Positions 16,139-25,829 of a stretch of DNA of 64,000 bases are shown piece by piece. How positions within the stretch are numbered: position 1 is the stretch's first letter; each line of letters opens with the position of its first letter. The DNA is from Xanthomonas arboricola pv. populi (GTDB taxonomy: Bacteria > Pseudomonadota > Gammaproteobacteria > Xanthomonadales > Xanthomonadaceae): contig NZ_MDEB01000002.1 in assembly GCF_002939945.1 (NCBI RefSeq), positions 408,975 through 472,974 on the forward strand. The letters are read 5' to 3'. Below the pieces are notes generated by a model, which saw only the letters and a list, made by a program, of their open reading frames with translations, had not been told where the DNA came from and did not search any database. A program made the position numbers and the translations under genes.

Positions 16139-17140
16139 ATGAATCACCACCGCCGCCATCCGGACAACCCCTCCTGCGTCATCACTTGCGCCTATTACGA
16201 CGGCGAGGGGGAACGCCACGACATCAGCCTGGAGCAGATCAGCGACGTGCTGCAGCGCCCGGATGGTTTCGTCTGGGTGGGGCTGTACGAGCCGCAGGAA
16301 TCGGTGCTGCACAAACTGCAGCACGAGTTCGGCCTGCACGATCTGGCCATCGAGGATGCGCTCAAGGCGCACCAACGCCCCAAGGCCGAGAGCTACGGCA
16401 ACTCCATGTTCGTGGTGGTCAACACCGCGCAACTGGTCAACGAGCGCATCCGCTACGGCGAGACGCACGCGTTTTTGGGCGCGCGCTTTCTGTTGACGGT
16501 GCGCCACGGCGCATCGTTGTCGTATACGCCCGTGCGGCACCGGGCCGAACGCGAACCGGCGATGCTGCGCATGGGCGCCTCGTTCTGCCTGTATGGCGTG
16601 CTCGATTTCGTGGTCGACAACTATCTGCCGATCATGGACGAGTTCCGCGACACGCTGGAAGGCCTGGAAAAGGACATCTTCGCCGACAACTACGAGCGCG
16701 AAACCGTGGTGCGCCTGTACGAGCTCAAGCGCGAACTCAACAAGATGCGACTGGTCGTGGCGCCATTGCAGGACGTGCTCTCCCACCTCAAGCGCAACCC
16801 CGGCTCGCTGATCCACGACGAAGTCGGCATCTATCTGCGCGACGTGCTCGACCACGCCGTACGCATCAACGACGCCATCGACACCTTGCGCGAAATGCTG
16901 GGCACTGCGCTGAGCGTCAACCTGTCGATGGTGACCCTGGCCCAGGGCGAAACCGTCAAACGCCTGGGCGCCTGGGCCGCCCTGCTGGCCGCCCCCACCC
17001 TGATCACCAGCTGGTACGGCATGAACTTCACCCACATGCCCGAGCTGGACAAACGCTACGCGTATCCACTGCTGGTCGCCGGCGTGGTCGCCTCGTGTCT
17101 GGTGCTGTATCGCCTGTTCAAGCGTGCGCGGTGGCTTTGA
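16139..17140 (+). CDS. corA: CorA-type magnesium transporter
   Basis: A 333-residue CorA-family divalent-cation channel. The large cytosolic N-terminal domain includes DGFVWVGLYEPQ, IEDALKAHQRPKAESYGNS and the long stalk helix (LVVAPLQDVLSHLKRNPGSL). Two C-terminal membrane helices carry the signature YGMNF motif (SWYGMNFTHMPELDKRYAY), and the protein ends in a basic tail (FKRARWL). The Gly-Met-Asn selectivity filter is intact. It follows the DUF4105 gene by 14 bases and closes the ybeZ cluster. Pairing CorA with CorC in one cluster suggests a joint role in magnesium balance, though CorC-CorA partnership is a textbook inference. Confidence 0.95.
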   Translation: MNHHRRHPDNPSCVITCAYYDGEGERHDISLEQISDVLQRPDGFVWVGLYEPQESVLHKLQHEFGLHDLAIEDALKAHQRPKAESYGNSMFVVVNTAQLVNERIRYGETHAFLGARFLLTVRHGASLSYTPVRHRAEREPAMLRMGASFCLYGVLDFVVDNYLPIMDEFRDTLEGLEKDIFADNYERETVVRLYELKRELNKMRLVVAPLQDVLSHLKRNPGSLIHDEVGIYLRDVLDHAVRINDAIDTLREMLGTALSVNLSMVTLAQGETVKRLGAWAALLAAPTLITSWYGMNFTHMPELDKRYAYPLLVAGVVASCLVLYRLFKRARWL

Positions 17141-17313
17141 GGGCCGCGTTGAATAGGGATTCGGGAATCGGGAATGGATAGAGCGGGTTCCTGACTGCTG
17201 AGTGTTGCTTTGGCACTGAGCTGCTGGAGGTTCCCGCACTGCACGTACTGCAAGGCGCGCTGGCTCTGTACTGACTGGTTTGAAGGCGTCGGCATCATCA
17301 TGTGCTGCCCGTG

Positions 17314-17355
17314 CCCTCATCCGCCCTTCGGGCACCTTCTCCCGACGGGAGAAGG
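17314..17355. repeat. 42-bp intergenic repeat, copy A
   Basis: The sequence starts CCCTCATCCGCCCTTCGGGC and ends with the stem CCTTCTCCCG / GGGAGAAGG. It folds into two adjacent hairpins (GCCC-TTCG-GGC and CTTCTCCC/GGGAGAAG). It lies in the 263-base gap between convergent corA and the aldehyde dehydrogenase gene, so it may act as a bidirectional terminator. Copies B (30049-30090) and C (52150-52192, inverted) match closely. Confidence 0.8.
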
Positions 17356-17403
17356 AAGGCCTGCTTTTACGAATCCCCAATCCCGGATCACCAATCCCAG
17401 CCA

Positions 17404-18768
17404 TCAAGCCACATAGATCGTCTTGATGTTCATGAACTCGTGAATGCCATGTTCGGCCAACTCGCGGCCGAATCCCGAGCGCTTGATGCCGCCGAACGGT
17501 AGACGCACGTCGCTCTTGACCACCGAATTGACGAACGCCGCACCGCACTGCAATTGCTGCGCCACGCGCTCGCCGCGTCTGGCATCGGACGTCCACACGC
17601 TGCCGCCCAGGCCGAAGGTGGTGTCGTTGGCCACGCGTACCGCCTCCGCCTCATCCCGCACCCGAATCACCGACGCGACCGGGCCAAAGAACTCCTCCTC
17701 GTAAGCCGGCATGCCCGGGGCAACACGATCGAGGATGGTGGCCGGATAGCCTGCATGCGAACCGGGCACAGGTTGGCCGCCCAGCAGCACCTTGGCGCCC
17801 TTGTCCACACTGTGTTGTACCTGCTTGTGCAACTCGTCGCGCAGATCCGCGCGGGCCATGGGCGCCAGCGTGGTGCCGTCCTGCTGTGGGTCACCGAGCA
17901 CGCGCTGGGAGGCGGCGGCAACGAAGCGTTCGATGAATTGATCGGCGATGGCGTCCACCACGATGAAGCGCTTGGCGGCGATGCAGGTCTGCCCGCTGTT
18001 GTCGAAACGCGATTGCACGGCGGAGGCGACGGTGTGCTCCAGATTGGCGTCTTCCAGCACCACGAACGCGTCGCTGCCGCCGAGTTCCATCACGCACTTT
18101 TTCAACTGATCGCCGGCATTTGCAGCCAGCGACCGTCCGGCGCGTTCGCTGCCGGTCAGCGTCACTGCGGCGATGCGATCGTCACGCAACACGTCTGCTG
18201 CCTGATCGTTGTCGATATGCAGCACGTCGAACACGCCAGGCGGAATACCGGCGGCATCCAGTACCTGCTTCATCGCATCGGCGCAGCGCGGCACATTGCT
18301 GGCGTGCTTGAGCAGCGCGACATTGCCGGCCATCAGACCCGGGGCGAGGAAACGGAATGCCTGCCACAGCGGAAAATTCCACGGCATCACCGCAAACACG
18401 CAACCCAGCGGCTCGTAGCGCACATAGCTGGACTGCGCCTCGGTCGGGATATCGCGCGGTGCCAGGTAGTCGGCCGCATGCTCGGCGTAATAGGCGCAGG
18501 CCTGTGCGCACTTGTCCACCTCGGCCAGCGCCTCGTGCCGCAGCTTGCCCATCTCGGCGGTCATGATGCGCTGCAGGTCGTCGCGCCGCCGGCTCAGCTC
18601 TTGGCCGACCCGACGCAGCAGTGCGCCGCGCTCGGCCAACGGCAGCGCAGCCCACTGCGGAAATGCCTTGGCGGAAGCAGCCAGACGCGCCTCGATGGCG
18701 GCGGCGTCCAGGGTGTGCTGGGTGTGTTCGACCTGGCCATTGGCCGGGTTGACGGTGTCGTAGGACAT
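17404..18768 (-). CDS. NAD(P)-dependent succinate-semialdehyde dehydrogenase
   Basis: A 454-residue aldehyde dehydrogenase most like the Sad/GabD group that oxidises succinate semialdehyde to succinate. Visible features are the cofactor-binding [32 protein letters not shown], and the catalytic Glu in [20 protein letters not shown]. The catalytic Cys is in [13 protein letters not shown], followed by [14 protein letters not shown]. The C-terminal motif [20 protein letters not shown] is typical of semialdehyde dehydrogenases. It would feed GABA from the nearby putrescine pathway into the TCA cycle. It is convergent with corA and divergent from a lipoprotein gene. NAD versus NADP preference cannot be judged by eye. 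Confidence 0.88.
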   Translation of the reverse strand: MSYDTVNPANGQVEHTQHTLDAAAIEARLAASAKAFPQWAALPLAERGALLRRVGQELSRRRDDLQRIMTAEMGKLRHEALAEVDKCAQACAYYAEHAADYLAPRDIPTEAQSSYVRYEPLGCVFAVMPWNFPLWQAFRFLAPGLMAGNVALLKHASNVPRCADAMKQVLDAAGIPPGVFDVLHIDNDQAADVLRDDRIAAVTLTGSERAGRSLAANAGDQLKKCVMELGGSDAFVVLEDANLEHTVASAVQSRFDNSGQTCIAAKRFIVVDAIADQFIERFVAAASQRVLGDPQQDGTTLAPMARADLRDELHKQVQHSVDKGAKVLLGGQPVPGSHAGYPATILDRVAPGMPAYEEEFFGPVASVIRVRDEAEAVRVANDTTFGLGGSVWTSDARRGERVAQQLQCGAAFVNSVVKSDVRLPFGGIKRSGFGRELAEHGIHEFMNIKTIYVA

Positions 18769-19037
18769 GACGGTCTCCTGTTACAGGCCCGCCATGCTAG
18801 TGGCCGGGAAGTTGCAGCCGCGTCACAACCGCAGCAAATCGCTGCAACGCTGTGTTTACCCACGCCGCGACGCAATGCCGCACCTCCATCGCACCGCTCG
18901 CGGATCACTGGCAGCCGGAACAACTCACCCAGCCAGGCTGATGAAGGCAGCCCTGCCCTGTCCCGACGATCCAGCCGCACGAAATGCTCTAGCATTCGGC
19001 ACTTGGCAGCTTTATCCATTCACGGAAGACCACCACG

Positions 19038-19460
19038 ATGCGCAGGGATCTGATTGTTCTAGTTGTACTTGGCATCGGCGCCTGCCTGCCGGGATGCGCC
19101 GTCCTGCAGGACATCTTGCACGGCCCGCGTCCCGGCCCGAACGGATTTGTCACCGTGCGCTGCAACAACGCGCTGCCCAATCCCACCCAACCCTGCGAGC
19201 AAGAGGCACTGCGTGCCTGCTCGGACACCGCCATCCGCCAATTCGTCACCGCGCACTCGTCGCCGAACATGGTCACGATCTATCCGAGCAAGCAGAAATC
19301 CAAGGACGACGGCGACAAGAACGGCAAGAACAGGGACAAGGATCGCGCCGACGAACAACCTAGAGTAGAACAACAGGGCTACGACATCAGCGCCGAGTAT
19401 CAGTGCTACCTGACCAAGCCGCAGCCCTGGGACAGCGGGTACACGCCTCCGGCCAGGTAA
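19038..19460 (+). CDS. Putative lipoprotein of unknown function
   Basis: A 140-residue protein with a lipoprotein signal: charged start MRRD, hydrophobic core LIVLVVLGIGACLP, and lipobox LPGC with the lipidated Cys at residue 20. The mature part has several Cys (RCNNALPNPTQPCEQEALRA; CSDTAIRQF; EYQCYLTKPQ), which could form disulfides. A very charged Lys/Asp-rich segment (KSKDDGDKNGKNRDKDRADE) occupies residues 88-107. I do not recognise a family. It is divergent from the aldehyde dehydrogenase gene and convergent with potI, and has no obvious operon partner. Confidence 0.8.
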   Translation: MRRDLIVLVVLGIGACLPGCAVLQDILHGPRPGPNGFVTVRCNNALPNPTQPCEQEALRACSDTAIRQFVTAHSSPNMVTIYPSKQKSKDDGDKNGKNRDKDRADEQPRVEQQGYDISAEYQCYLTKPQPWDSGYTPPAR

Positions 19461-19619
19461 CGGCAGCAGCCGAACCAACTGCCGTGCGCGGCGTCCGGTA
19501 GCCGCAGCAGACATCCGCAATCGGCTTGCAGCCGTCGTAGATGTCGGTGGCTTCGGCGTTCGCAGCCGTCTGGCCGCCGCTTGTTGCGGTGCATTCGCCA
19601 CACCAATGCCGGTACCTGC

Positions 19620-20468
19620 TCAGGAAGCAGCTTGCAGCGCCAATTGCGCATCGCGCTGGCGGCGTCTTTCGCTGCGCGCCAGCAGCCACCAGCCGATCGC
19701 CGCGGCAATCGACACCGCCAGCACCATAAGCGTGGCAAGCGCGTTGATCTTGGGGCTGATGCCCAGCCGCACCGAGGCAAACACCTTGATCGGCAAGGTG
19801 GTCGAACTGGGCCCGGCCAGGAAGCTGGCGATCACCACGTCGTCCAGCGACAGCGTGAATGCGAGCAGCCAGCCCGATGCCAATGCGGGGGCGATGATCG
19901 GCAAGGTGATCAGGAAGAACACCTTCAGCGGTGTCGCGCCCAGATCCATCGCCGCCTCCTCCAGCGAGCGATCCAGTTCCTGCAGGCGCGAGGAAATCAC
20001 CACGGTCACGAATGAGACGGTGAAGGTGACATGCGCCGCCCAGATCGCGACCGCGCCGCGCGGTGCGATCCCCAGCACGCCGCCCATCGAGACCAGCAAC
20101 AACAGGATCGACAGGCCGATGATCACTTCCGGCATCACCAGCGGTGCGGTGATCAACGCACCGAACAGGGTCTTGCCGGGGAACCGACGCATGCGCACCA
20201 TCGCCATCGCCGCCATCGTGCCCAGCACCGTCGATGCCCCGGCAGTCCAGAACGCGACTTCCAGACTGACCCAGGCCGCATCCAGCAACTGGCGATCGCG
20301 CAGCAATTCGCCATACCAGCGCGTGGAAAAGCCGCCCCACACCATCGCCAGCCGCGAGGCGTTGAACGAGTAGACCATCAGCAACAGGATCGGCAGATAC
20401 AGAAAGCCGAAGCCGAGTGCGAGCATGCCGCCGCCCAGCAGGCGCGTGCTACGAGAGGCGCGCATCAT
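19620..20468 (-). CDS. potI: Putrescine ABC transporter permease PotI
   Basis: A 282-residue inner-membrane permease of the polyamine ABC importer. Six hydrophobic helices are visible, beginning with LGGGMLALGFGFLYLPILLL. The EAA-type cytoplasmic loop EEAAMDLGATPLKVFFLITL docks to the ATPase. The sequence LAFTLSLDDVVIASFLAGPS is typical of PotI/PotC proteins. The start overlaps the potH stop in ATGA, so potG-H-I are translationally coupled. It is last in potGHI. Specificity for putrescine is inferred from the flanking putrescine catabolic genes; spermidine is also possible. Confidence 0.92.
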   Translation of the reverse strand: MMRASRSTRLLGGGMLALGFGFLYLPILLLMVYSFNASRLAMVWGGFSTRWYGELLRDRQLLDAAWVSLEVAFWTAGASTVLGTMAAMAMVRMRRFPGKTLFGALITAPLVMPEVIIGLSILLLLVSMGGVLGIAPRGAVAIWAAHVTFTVSFVTVVISSRLQELDRSLEEAAMDLGATPLKVFFLITLPIIAPALASGWLLAFTLSLDDVVIASFLAGPSSTTLPIKVFASVRLGISPKINALATLMVLAVSIAAAIGWWLLARSERRRQRDAQLALQAAS

Positions 20469-21373
20469 GTCAGCCGCCCTTCCAGCTCGCGCTGCTGATA
20501 ACGGTGGAAGAGCACGATCGGCACCAGCAACAGCAACAACATCACCGTGGCCACCGCAGCGGCCACCGGCCAGTCGCGATTGTTGAAGAACTCGCCCCAC
20601 AGCACGCGGCCGATCATCAAGGTGTCCGGCCCGCCGAGCATTTCCGGAATCACGAATTCGCCCACCGCCGGAATCATCACCAGCATGCAGCCGGCCACGA
20701 TCCCATTGCGCGAGAGCGGCAAGGTGATGCGCACGAACGCCTGCCACGGCCGCGCGCCCAGATCGTAGGCGGCTTCGAGCAGGCGCTGGTCGTGCTTGAC
20801 CAGATTGGCGTACAACGGCAGCACCATGAACGGCAGATAGCAGTACACGATGCCGATGTAGGCGGCGAGCGGCGTGTACAGCAACTGCAGGGGCTGGCGG
20901 ATCACCCCCAGCGCCAGCAGCGCCCGATTGACCAATCCGTTGCCGTCGAGGATGCCGATCCAGGCGTACACGCGGATCAGGAACGAGGTCCACGACGGCA
21001 GCACCACCAGCATCATCGCCACATTGCGCGTGGCCAGCGGCAGACGCGCGATCACATAGGCCATCGGGTAGCCGATCAACAGCGCACACACGGTGGACAG
21101 CGCCGCGATCCTGATCGAACTCGCGTACGCCGCCAGGTACTGGCTGTCGTGCAGCAGGACCAGATAATTGCCCAGATGCAGCTTGATGCTCACCGCGCCA
21201 TCGGCCGCAACGGCGAACAGCGGCGTGTACGGCGGCATCGCGGTGGCACGCTCGGCAAACGAAATCTTCAACACGATCAGAAACGGGATCGCGAAGAACA
21301 CCAGCAGCCACAGATACGGTGCGGCGATCACGCCCCAGCGCGTGCCCGGCAATGCGCGGATCAGGCGCCTCAT
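20465..21373 (-). CDS. potH: Putrescine ABC transporter permease PotH
   Basis: A 302-residue permease, partner of PotI. It has an N-terminal helix (YLWLLVFFAIPFLIVLKISF), a periplasmic loop, and five more helices. The EAA loop is EAAYDLGARPWQAFVRITLP. The tail ends in the charged RYQQRELEGRLT. The periplasmic stretch PPYTPLFAVAADGAVSIKLH is typical of PotH/PotB. I chose the ATG at 21373, which overlaps the potG stop in ATGA; a start at 21415 would lie inside potG and add 14 residues. The stop overlaps potI. The order potG-potH-potI matches E. coli potFGHI, except that potF is displaced. Confidence 0.93.
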   Translation of the reverse strand: MRRLIRALPGTRWGVIAAPYLWLLVFFAIPFLIVLKISFAERATAMPPYTPLFAVAADGAVSIKLHLGNYLVLLHDSQYLAAYASSIRIAALSTVCALLIGYPMAYVIARLPLATRNVAMMLVVLPSWTSFLIRVYAWIGILDGNGLVNRALLALGVIRQPLQLLYTPLAAYIGIVYCYLPFMVLPLYANLVKHDQRLLEAAYDLGARPWQAFVRITLPLSRNGIVAGCMLVMIPAVGEFVIPEMLGGPDTLMIGRVLWGEFFNNRDWPVAAAVATVMLLLLLVPIVLFHRYQQRELEGRLT

Positions 21374-22500
21374 GCGGTGAGCACCACGCCGTCGTCCTCG
21401 CCCCAGCTCAGCCATACGGTATCGCCCCAGGTCAGTGCTTCACTGGCCCAGCGCTGACGATTGGCGAAGTTGGCCATCAGTTTGAAGCCGCCGGGCAGGC
21501 GCACGTGATAGACCGAATGGCTGCCGAAATAGGCGATGTCCTCGATCACGCCCTGTACCTTGTTGCAGGCCTGGGCGGGCCCGTCCTTGCCGATGACGAT
21601 TTTTTCCGGGCGCAGCGCGAATGCCACCGCCTGTCCTTCAAAACCGGTGATGCCGTGGCCGATCCGGATGCTGGCGTCGAATGCCGGGGCCTTCAGGCTG
21701 ACGTAGTCCGGTTTGTCATCGACGATGACCGCGTCGATCAGATTAACCGAGCCGATGAATTCGGCGGCGAACCGGTTGGCCGGCTGTTCGTAGATTTCGT
21801 CCGGGGTGCCGACCTGCTGGATCCAGCCCTGGTCCATCAACGCGATGCGGGTGGCCATGGTCATGGCCTCTTCCTGATCATGGGTGACCATGACGCAGGT
21901 GACGCCGGAGGTCTCGATGATGTTGACCAGCTCCAGCTGCATCTGCGAGCGCAGCTTCTTGTCCAGCGCGCCCATCGGTTCGTCCAGCAGCAGCAACTTG
22001 GGCCGCTTGGCCAGCGAACGCGCCAGCGCCACGCGCTGCTGCTGGCCGCCGGAGAGCTGATGCGGCTTGCGCCTGGCCAGGCTGCCGAGCTGCACCAGCT
22101 CCAGCATCTCGCCCACCCGCGCCGCGATCGCCGCCTTGGGCAGGGCTTCCTGCTTCAGTCCAAACGCGATGTTCTGCTCCACGCTCATATGCGGGAACAG
22201 CGCATACGACTGGAACATCATGTTGATCGGGCGCTCGTACGGCGGCAACGCGTCGATCGGCTGGTCATCGAGCACGATGCGGCCCTTGGTCGGCCGCTCG
22301 AAACCGGCCAGGCAGCGCAGCAAGGTGGACTTGCCGCTGCCCGAGCCGCCCAGCAGCGCGAAGATCTCGCCCTTGCGGATCTGCAGGCTGACCTCGTCGA
22401 CCGCCACGACGCCATCGAATTCCTTGCGGACCTCGCTGATGCTCAGATAGGCGTTGTCGCCGGGGGAAAGTGGCGCCGCTGCGGCCTCGGTAACTGCCAT
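21370..22500 (-). CDS. potG: Putrescine ABC transporter ATP-binding protein PotG
   Basis: A 376-residue ATPase that energises the PotHI permease. The nucleotide-binding domain carries Walker A LLGGSGSGKSTLL near residue 55, the Q-loop (NMMFQSYALFPHMS), the ABC signature LSGGQQQRVALARSLA, Walker B LLLLDEPMGALDKKLR, and the H-loop (VMVTHDQEEAM). A TOBE-type regulatory domain follows from about residue 260. A 247-base gap separates it from the upstream outer-membrane factor gene, so it may have its own promoter. It overlaps potH. Family and role are secure. Confidence 0.95.
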   Translation of the reverse strand: MAVTEAAAAPLSPGDNAYLSISEVRKEFDGVVAVDEVSLQIRKGEIFALLGGSGSGKSTLLRCLAGFERPTKGRIVLDDQPIDALPPYERPINMMFQSYALFPHMSVEQNIAFGLKQEALPKAAIAARVGEMLELVQLGSLARRKPHQLSGGQQQRVALARSLAKRPKLLLLDEPMGALDKKLRSQMQLELVNIIETSGVTCVMVTHDQEEAMTMATRIALMDQGWIQQVGTPDEIYEQPANRFAAEFIGSVNLIDAVIVDDKPDYVSLKAPAFDASIRIGHGITGFEGQAVAFALRPEKIVIGKDGPAQACNKVQGVIEDIAYFGSHSVYHVRLPGGFKLMANFANRQRWASEALTWGDTVWLSWGEDDGVVLTA

Positions 22501-22747
22501 GAACCCTCTCGATTGCGAAGCGTGGCCCGGAAACGACTGTGCGCCTCAAAGCGCTGGTACCGCCAGTGCTCGGTCAGAATGTCAGCACCCGTCTCTTTCA
22601 GTTCAAGCGTCGTCAGCAGCAAGCCGACGACGATCTGCCACATCTGGCGGCCACCTGCCCGCGCGGGTTCCGCAGCAGCGCAGCGTCTGCGACAGGGCGA
22701 CACCCTACCGCGACCAGAGCGGCAACGCCCGCCGCGACGGCTATCGA

Positions 22748-24238
22748 TCAGCGTGCCTCCTGCACCGGCGCGCTCCAGCCCAGACCCAGGCTCTTCTGCA
22801 GCGCGACGTAATTGACCAGCAACTGCACCTGCGCCTGTGCGGCGGCGTCCTGCGCCGACAGCTGCTGGCGTTGCACGTCGAGCAGATCGATCGACGAGGT
22901 GGCACCAGCATCGCGCCGTTGCTGCATCAACCCGGCCGAACGCGTGGCCGAGGCTTCGGCCTGCCGCGCCACCACCAGCTGCTTGCGCGCCGAGCCGAAG
23001 CGCGCCAATGCCGAATTGGCATCCTGCAACGCAGCCAGCACCGCGCCCTCGTACGCCGCCTCGCGGCCGGCGTTGCCGGCACGCGCCTGCTCCACCTGTG
23101 CCTTGGTGCGGCCGAAATCGAAGATCGACCAGCGCAGCATCGGCACCGCCAGCGTGGTCAACGCGTCGGAATTGAAATCGCTCGGCGAGCCGGCCACCCA
23201 GCTCAGGCCGCCCAGCAGGCTCACCTGCGGAAAATACCCGTTCAACGCCTCGCCGATCTGCGCGCTGGAGGCCGCCAGTTCGCGCTCGGCCTTGCGCACA
23301 TCGGGGCGGCGGCGGATCAGGGCGCCGGCATCGTCCACGCGCACCCGCGTGGGCAGCATCGGCAACGGCTGCGGCGCGCTCAACTGCGCATCCAGCGCGC
23401 CGGGCGCGCGCCCCACCATCAGCGCCAGTTGGTCCAGCGCTTCCTGCGATTGCATTTCCAGCGGCAGGCGCTGCGCCTGTTGCTGCTGCACTTGCGTGGC
23501 GATCTGCTCGACCTGCAGGTCCGAGGCAGCGCCACGCTCGCGGCGCTGCTGGGTCAGGCGCAGGGTCTGCCCGATCTTGTCCAGGTTTGCATCGGCGATC
23601 GCCAGCCGCGCCTGCAAGCCGCGGTAGTTGAGGTACACCTGCCCCACCTCGGCTGCCAGCTGCACCTGCGCATCGGCCAGCTCGGCTTCCGAGGCCTGCG
23701 CCTGTGCCAGCGCCCCTTCGGCGGCGCGACGGCGGCGGCCGAAGAAATCAAGCTCCCAGCTGGCATCGAAACCGGCGCTGTAGATCTGGGTCTTTTCCAG
23801 ATCCAGCGCCTCGCTTCCCTGTGCCGATGACTGGCCGTTCTGACCGTTCTGCAAGCCGCCCAGCGTATCGACGATGGTCTGCGGCGGCTCGGCATACGCA
23901 TACACCGCGCTGGCGTTGAGCTTGGGCAGGCGCTCGGCACGGCGCTGGCTGGCCAGTGCGCGGTTGGCGCGCAGCCGCGCCTGCGCCGCACGCAGGTTGG
24001 GACTGTCGGCCAGGGCCTGGGTGACCAACTGGGTGAGGGTCGGGTCCTGCAGTTCCTCCCACCAGTGATTCAGTGGCGCGGCAGCGACCACGTCGGCGCC
24101 GGCGGCGCGATGCAATGCCGGCGCCTGCACCGCCGCGTCGGCCACTGCCGGGGGCCTGGTGTAGTTGGGGCCGAGCATGCAGCCGCCGAGCAGGACCACG
24201 CTCAACGCCGCAGCCAGGGGCATGCGGATCAGGCGCAT
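22748..24238 (-). CDS. Outer-membrane efflux factor (NodT family)
   Basis: A 496-residue TolC-like outer-membrane channel lipoprotein. The lipobox LGGCMLGPNYTRPP (Cys near residue 20) gives the typical NodT-family start, followed by HWWEELQDPTLTQLVTQALA. Two repeated coiled-coil/beta segments are visible, with RRPDVRKAERELAASSAQIG beginning the second repeat. Together with the preceding emrB and emrA genes it forms a tripartite pump spanning both membranes. I chose the ATG at 24238, just after the emrB stop; a start at 24256 would overlap emrB. The strand and close spacing indicate one transcript with emrA-emrB. Confidence 0.92.
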   Translation of the reverse strand: MRLIRMPLAAALSVVLLGGCMLGPNYTRPPAVADAAVQAPALHRAAGADVVAAAPLNHWWEELQDPTLTQLVTQALADSPNLRAAQARLRANRALASQRRAERLPKLNASAVYAYAEPPQTIVDTLGGLQNGQNGQSSAQGSEALDLEKTQIYSAGFDASWELDFFGRRRRAAEGALAQAQASEAELADAQVQLAAEVGQVYLNYRGLQARLAIADANLDKIGQTLRLTQQRRERGAASDLQVEQIATQVQQQQAQRLPLEMQSQEALDQLALMVGRAPGALDAQLSAPQPLPMLPTRVRVDDAGALIRRRPDVRKAERELAASSAQIGEALNGYFPQVSLLGGLSWVAGSPSDFNSDALTTLAVPMLRWSIFDFGRTKAQVEQARAGNAGREAAYEGAVLAALQDANSALARFGSARKQLVVARQAEASATRSAGLMQQRRDAGATSSIDLLDVQRQQLSAQDAAAQAQVQLLVNYVALQKSLGLGWSAPVQEAR

Positions 24239-24242
24239 GGAA

Positions 24243-25829
24243 TCAGTGCATTGCAAGGTGCGCCCCCTTGGGTAACGGCTTGAGCAAAAAGGCCAGCGGA
24301 ATCGTGCAGACCACGATCACGCCGAAGATCCAGAACAGATCGCTATAGGTCATCACCAGGGCCTGCTGCTGCACCAGGCGCGCCAGTTGCGCGACCGAGC
24401 GAATGGCCGCCTCGCCGCCGGCGCTGCCCTGCATTTGCGCGGTCAGGCCGGAAAGAAAGTCCTGCGCGCGCGAGGAATTGGCGGTGATCGCGCTACCGAT
24501 GGTTTCGGTATGGAAGGTCATGCGGCGCTCCTGAAAGGTGGAGATCAGCGCAAGCCCCACCGAGCCGCCCAGGTTACGGCCGGCGTTAAACAACCCGGAG
24601 GCATCGCCAGCCAGCTCCGGCGGCACCGAGGAGATGGCCGCCTGGTTCAGCGACATCATCGCCAGCGCCAGGCCGCAGCCCTGCAACAACTGGCCGGCGA
24701 CAAAATGCATGCCGACGGTGTCGGCGGTCAGCGCCAGGTTGACGAAGCAGGCCGCGGCAAAACAGATCAGCCCGGCGATCACCAGGATGCGCACGTCCAC
24801 CACCTCCAGCAGCTTGGGCATCATCGGCATCAGCAGTACGGTCGGCAGCCCGGACAGCAACAGCACGTAGCCAGCCTGCTCGGTGTTGTAGCCGGAAATC
24901 ACCGCCAGGAACTGCGGGATCATGTACATGACGCCGAACAGGATCATGCCCACCGCCATGATCATGACGAACACCGCGCCGAAACTGCGATGCAGCAGCA
25001 GCGACAGCCGGATCACCGGCGCGCGCCGGCGAAATTGCGAAATCACCAATGCGATGAATCCGCTCAGGGCGATCACGCTCAAGGTGTTGATCTCGCTGGA
25101 TTCGAACCAGCGCTCGCGCTGGCCTTCTTCCAGCACCACGGTGAGCCCGCCCAGGCCGGCGGTCAGGCCGTAGATGCCCAGCCAGTCGGCATTGAGCAAG
25201 CCGGCCCAGTCGCCTTTTTCATGCTTGAGGCCGAGCAGCAACAAGGCCACCAGGCCGACGCAGATCGGCACGTTGATGAAGAACGCGTAGTGCCAGCTGA
25301 CGTTCTCGGTCAGCCAGCCGCCGAGCAGCGGGCCGATCACCGGGCCCATGATCACGGTCATGCCGAACAGGGCGGTGCCCATGGTCTGCTGGCTCGGCGG
25401 CAGGCGCGTGGCGACGATGGTCAGCGCGGTGGGAATCAGCGCACCACCGGCCAGACCCTGCCCCACGCGGCCGATGATCATCATCGTCAACGAGGTGGAC
25501 AGCCCGCACACCACCGAAAACGCGGTGAACATCACCGCGCAGATCAGCAGGAAGTTGCGCAGGCCCAGCGTGCGCACGAACCAGCCGGTCAGCGGGATCA
25601 TGATGATCTCGGCGACCAGATACGCGGTGGAGATCCAGGTGCCTTCGGTACCGCTGGCGCCGACCTCGCCCTGGATGGTGGGCAGCGCCGCGTTGACGAT
25701 GGAGATGTCCAGCGTCGCCATGAACGAGCCAATGGTGCCGGCCAGCACCGCCAGCCAGGCGCCCGGCTCGGCCTTCTCGCGTTGCGCGCTGCCGCCGGCA
25801 CGCTGGCCGGTGGCTGCCGTTGCATTCAT
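24243..25829 (-). CDS. emrB: DHA2-family MFS multidrug transporter (EmrB-like)
   Basis: A 528-residue, 14-helix proton-driven exporter. It opens with GTIGSFMATLDISIVNAALP, the DHA2 motif in helix one. It contains motif A-like loops, RVGQGLAGGALIPTALTIVA, the antiporter motif C (MGPVIGPLLGGWLTENVSWH), and FFINVPICVGLVALLLLGLK. EmrB works with EmrA and an outer-membrane channel to expel hydrophobic compounds. The start overlaps the emrA stop by four bases (ATGA). The substrate is not deducible. No MarR/EmrR regulator is adjacent. Confidence 0.92.
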   Translation of the reverse strand: MNATAATGQRAGGSAQREKAEPGAWLAVLAGTIGSFMATLDISIVNAALPTIQGEVGASGTEGTWISTAYLVAEIIMIPLTGWFVRTLGLRNFLLICAVMFTAFSVVCGLSTSLTMMIIGRVGQGLAGGALIPTALTIVATRLPPSQQTMGTALFGMTVIMGPVIGPLLGGWLTENVSWHYAFFINVPICVGLVALLLLGLKHEKGDWAGLLNADWLGIYGLTAGLGGLTVVLEEGQRERWFESSEINTLSVIALSGFIALVISQFRRRAPVIRLSLLLHRSFGAVFVMIMAVGMILFGVMYMIPQFLAVISGYNTEQAGYVLLLSGLPTVLLMPMMPKLLEVVDVRILVIAGLICFAAACFVNLALTADTVGMHFVAGQLLQGCGLALAMMSLNQAAISSVPPELAGDASGLFNAGRNLGGSVGLALISTFQERRMTFHTETIGSAITANSSRAQDFLSGLTAQMQGSAGGEAAIRSVAQLARLVQQQALVMTYSDLFWIFGVIVVCTIPLAFLLKPLPKGAHLAMH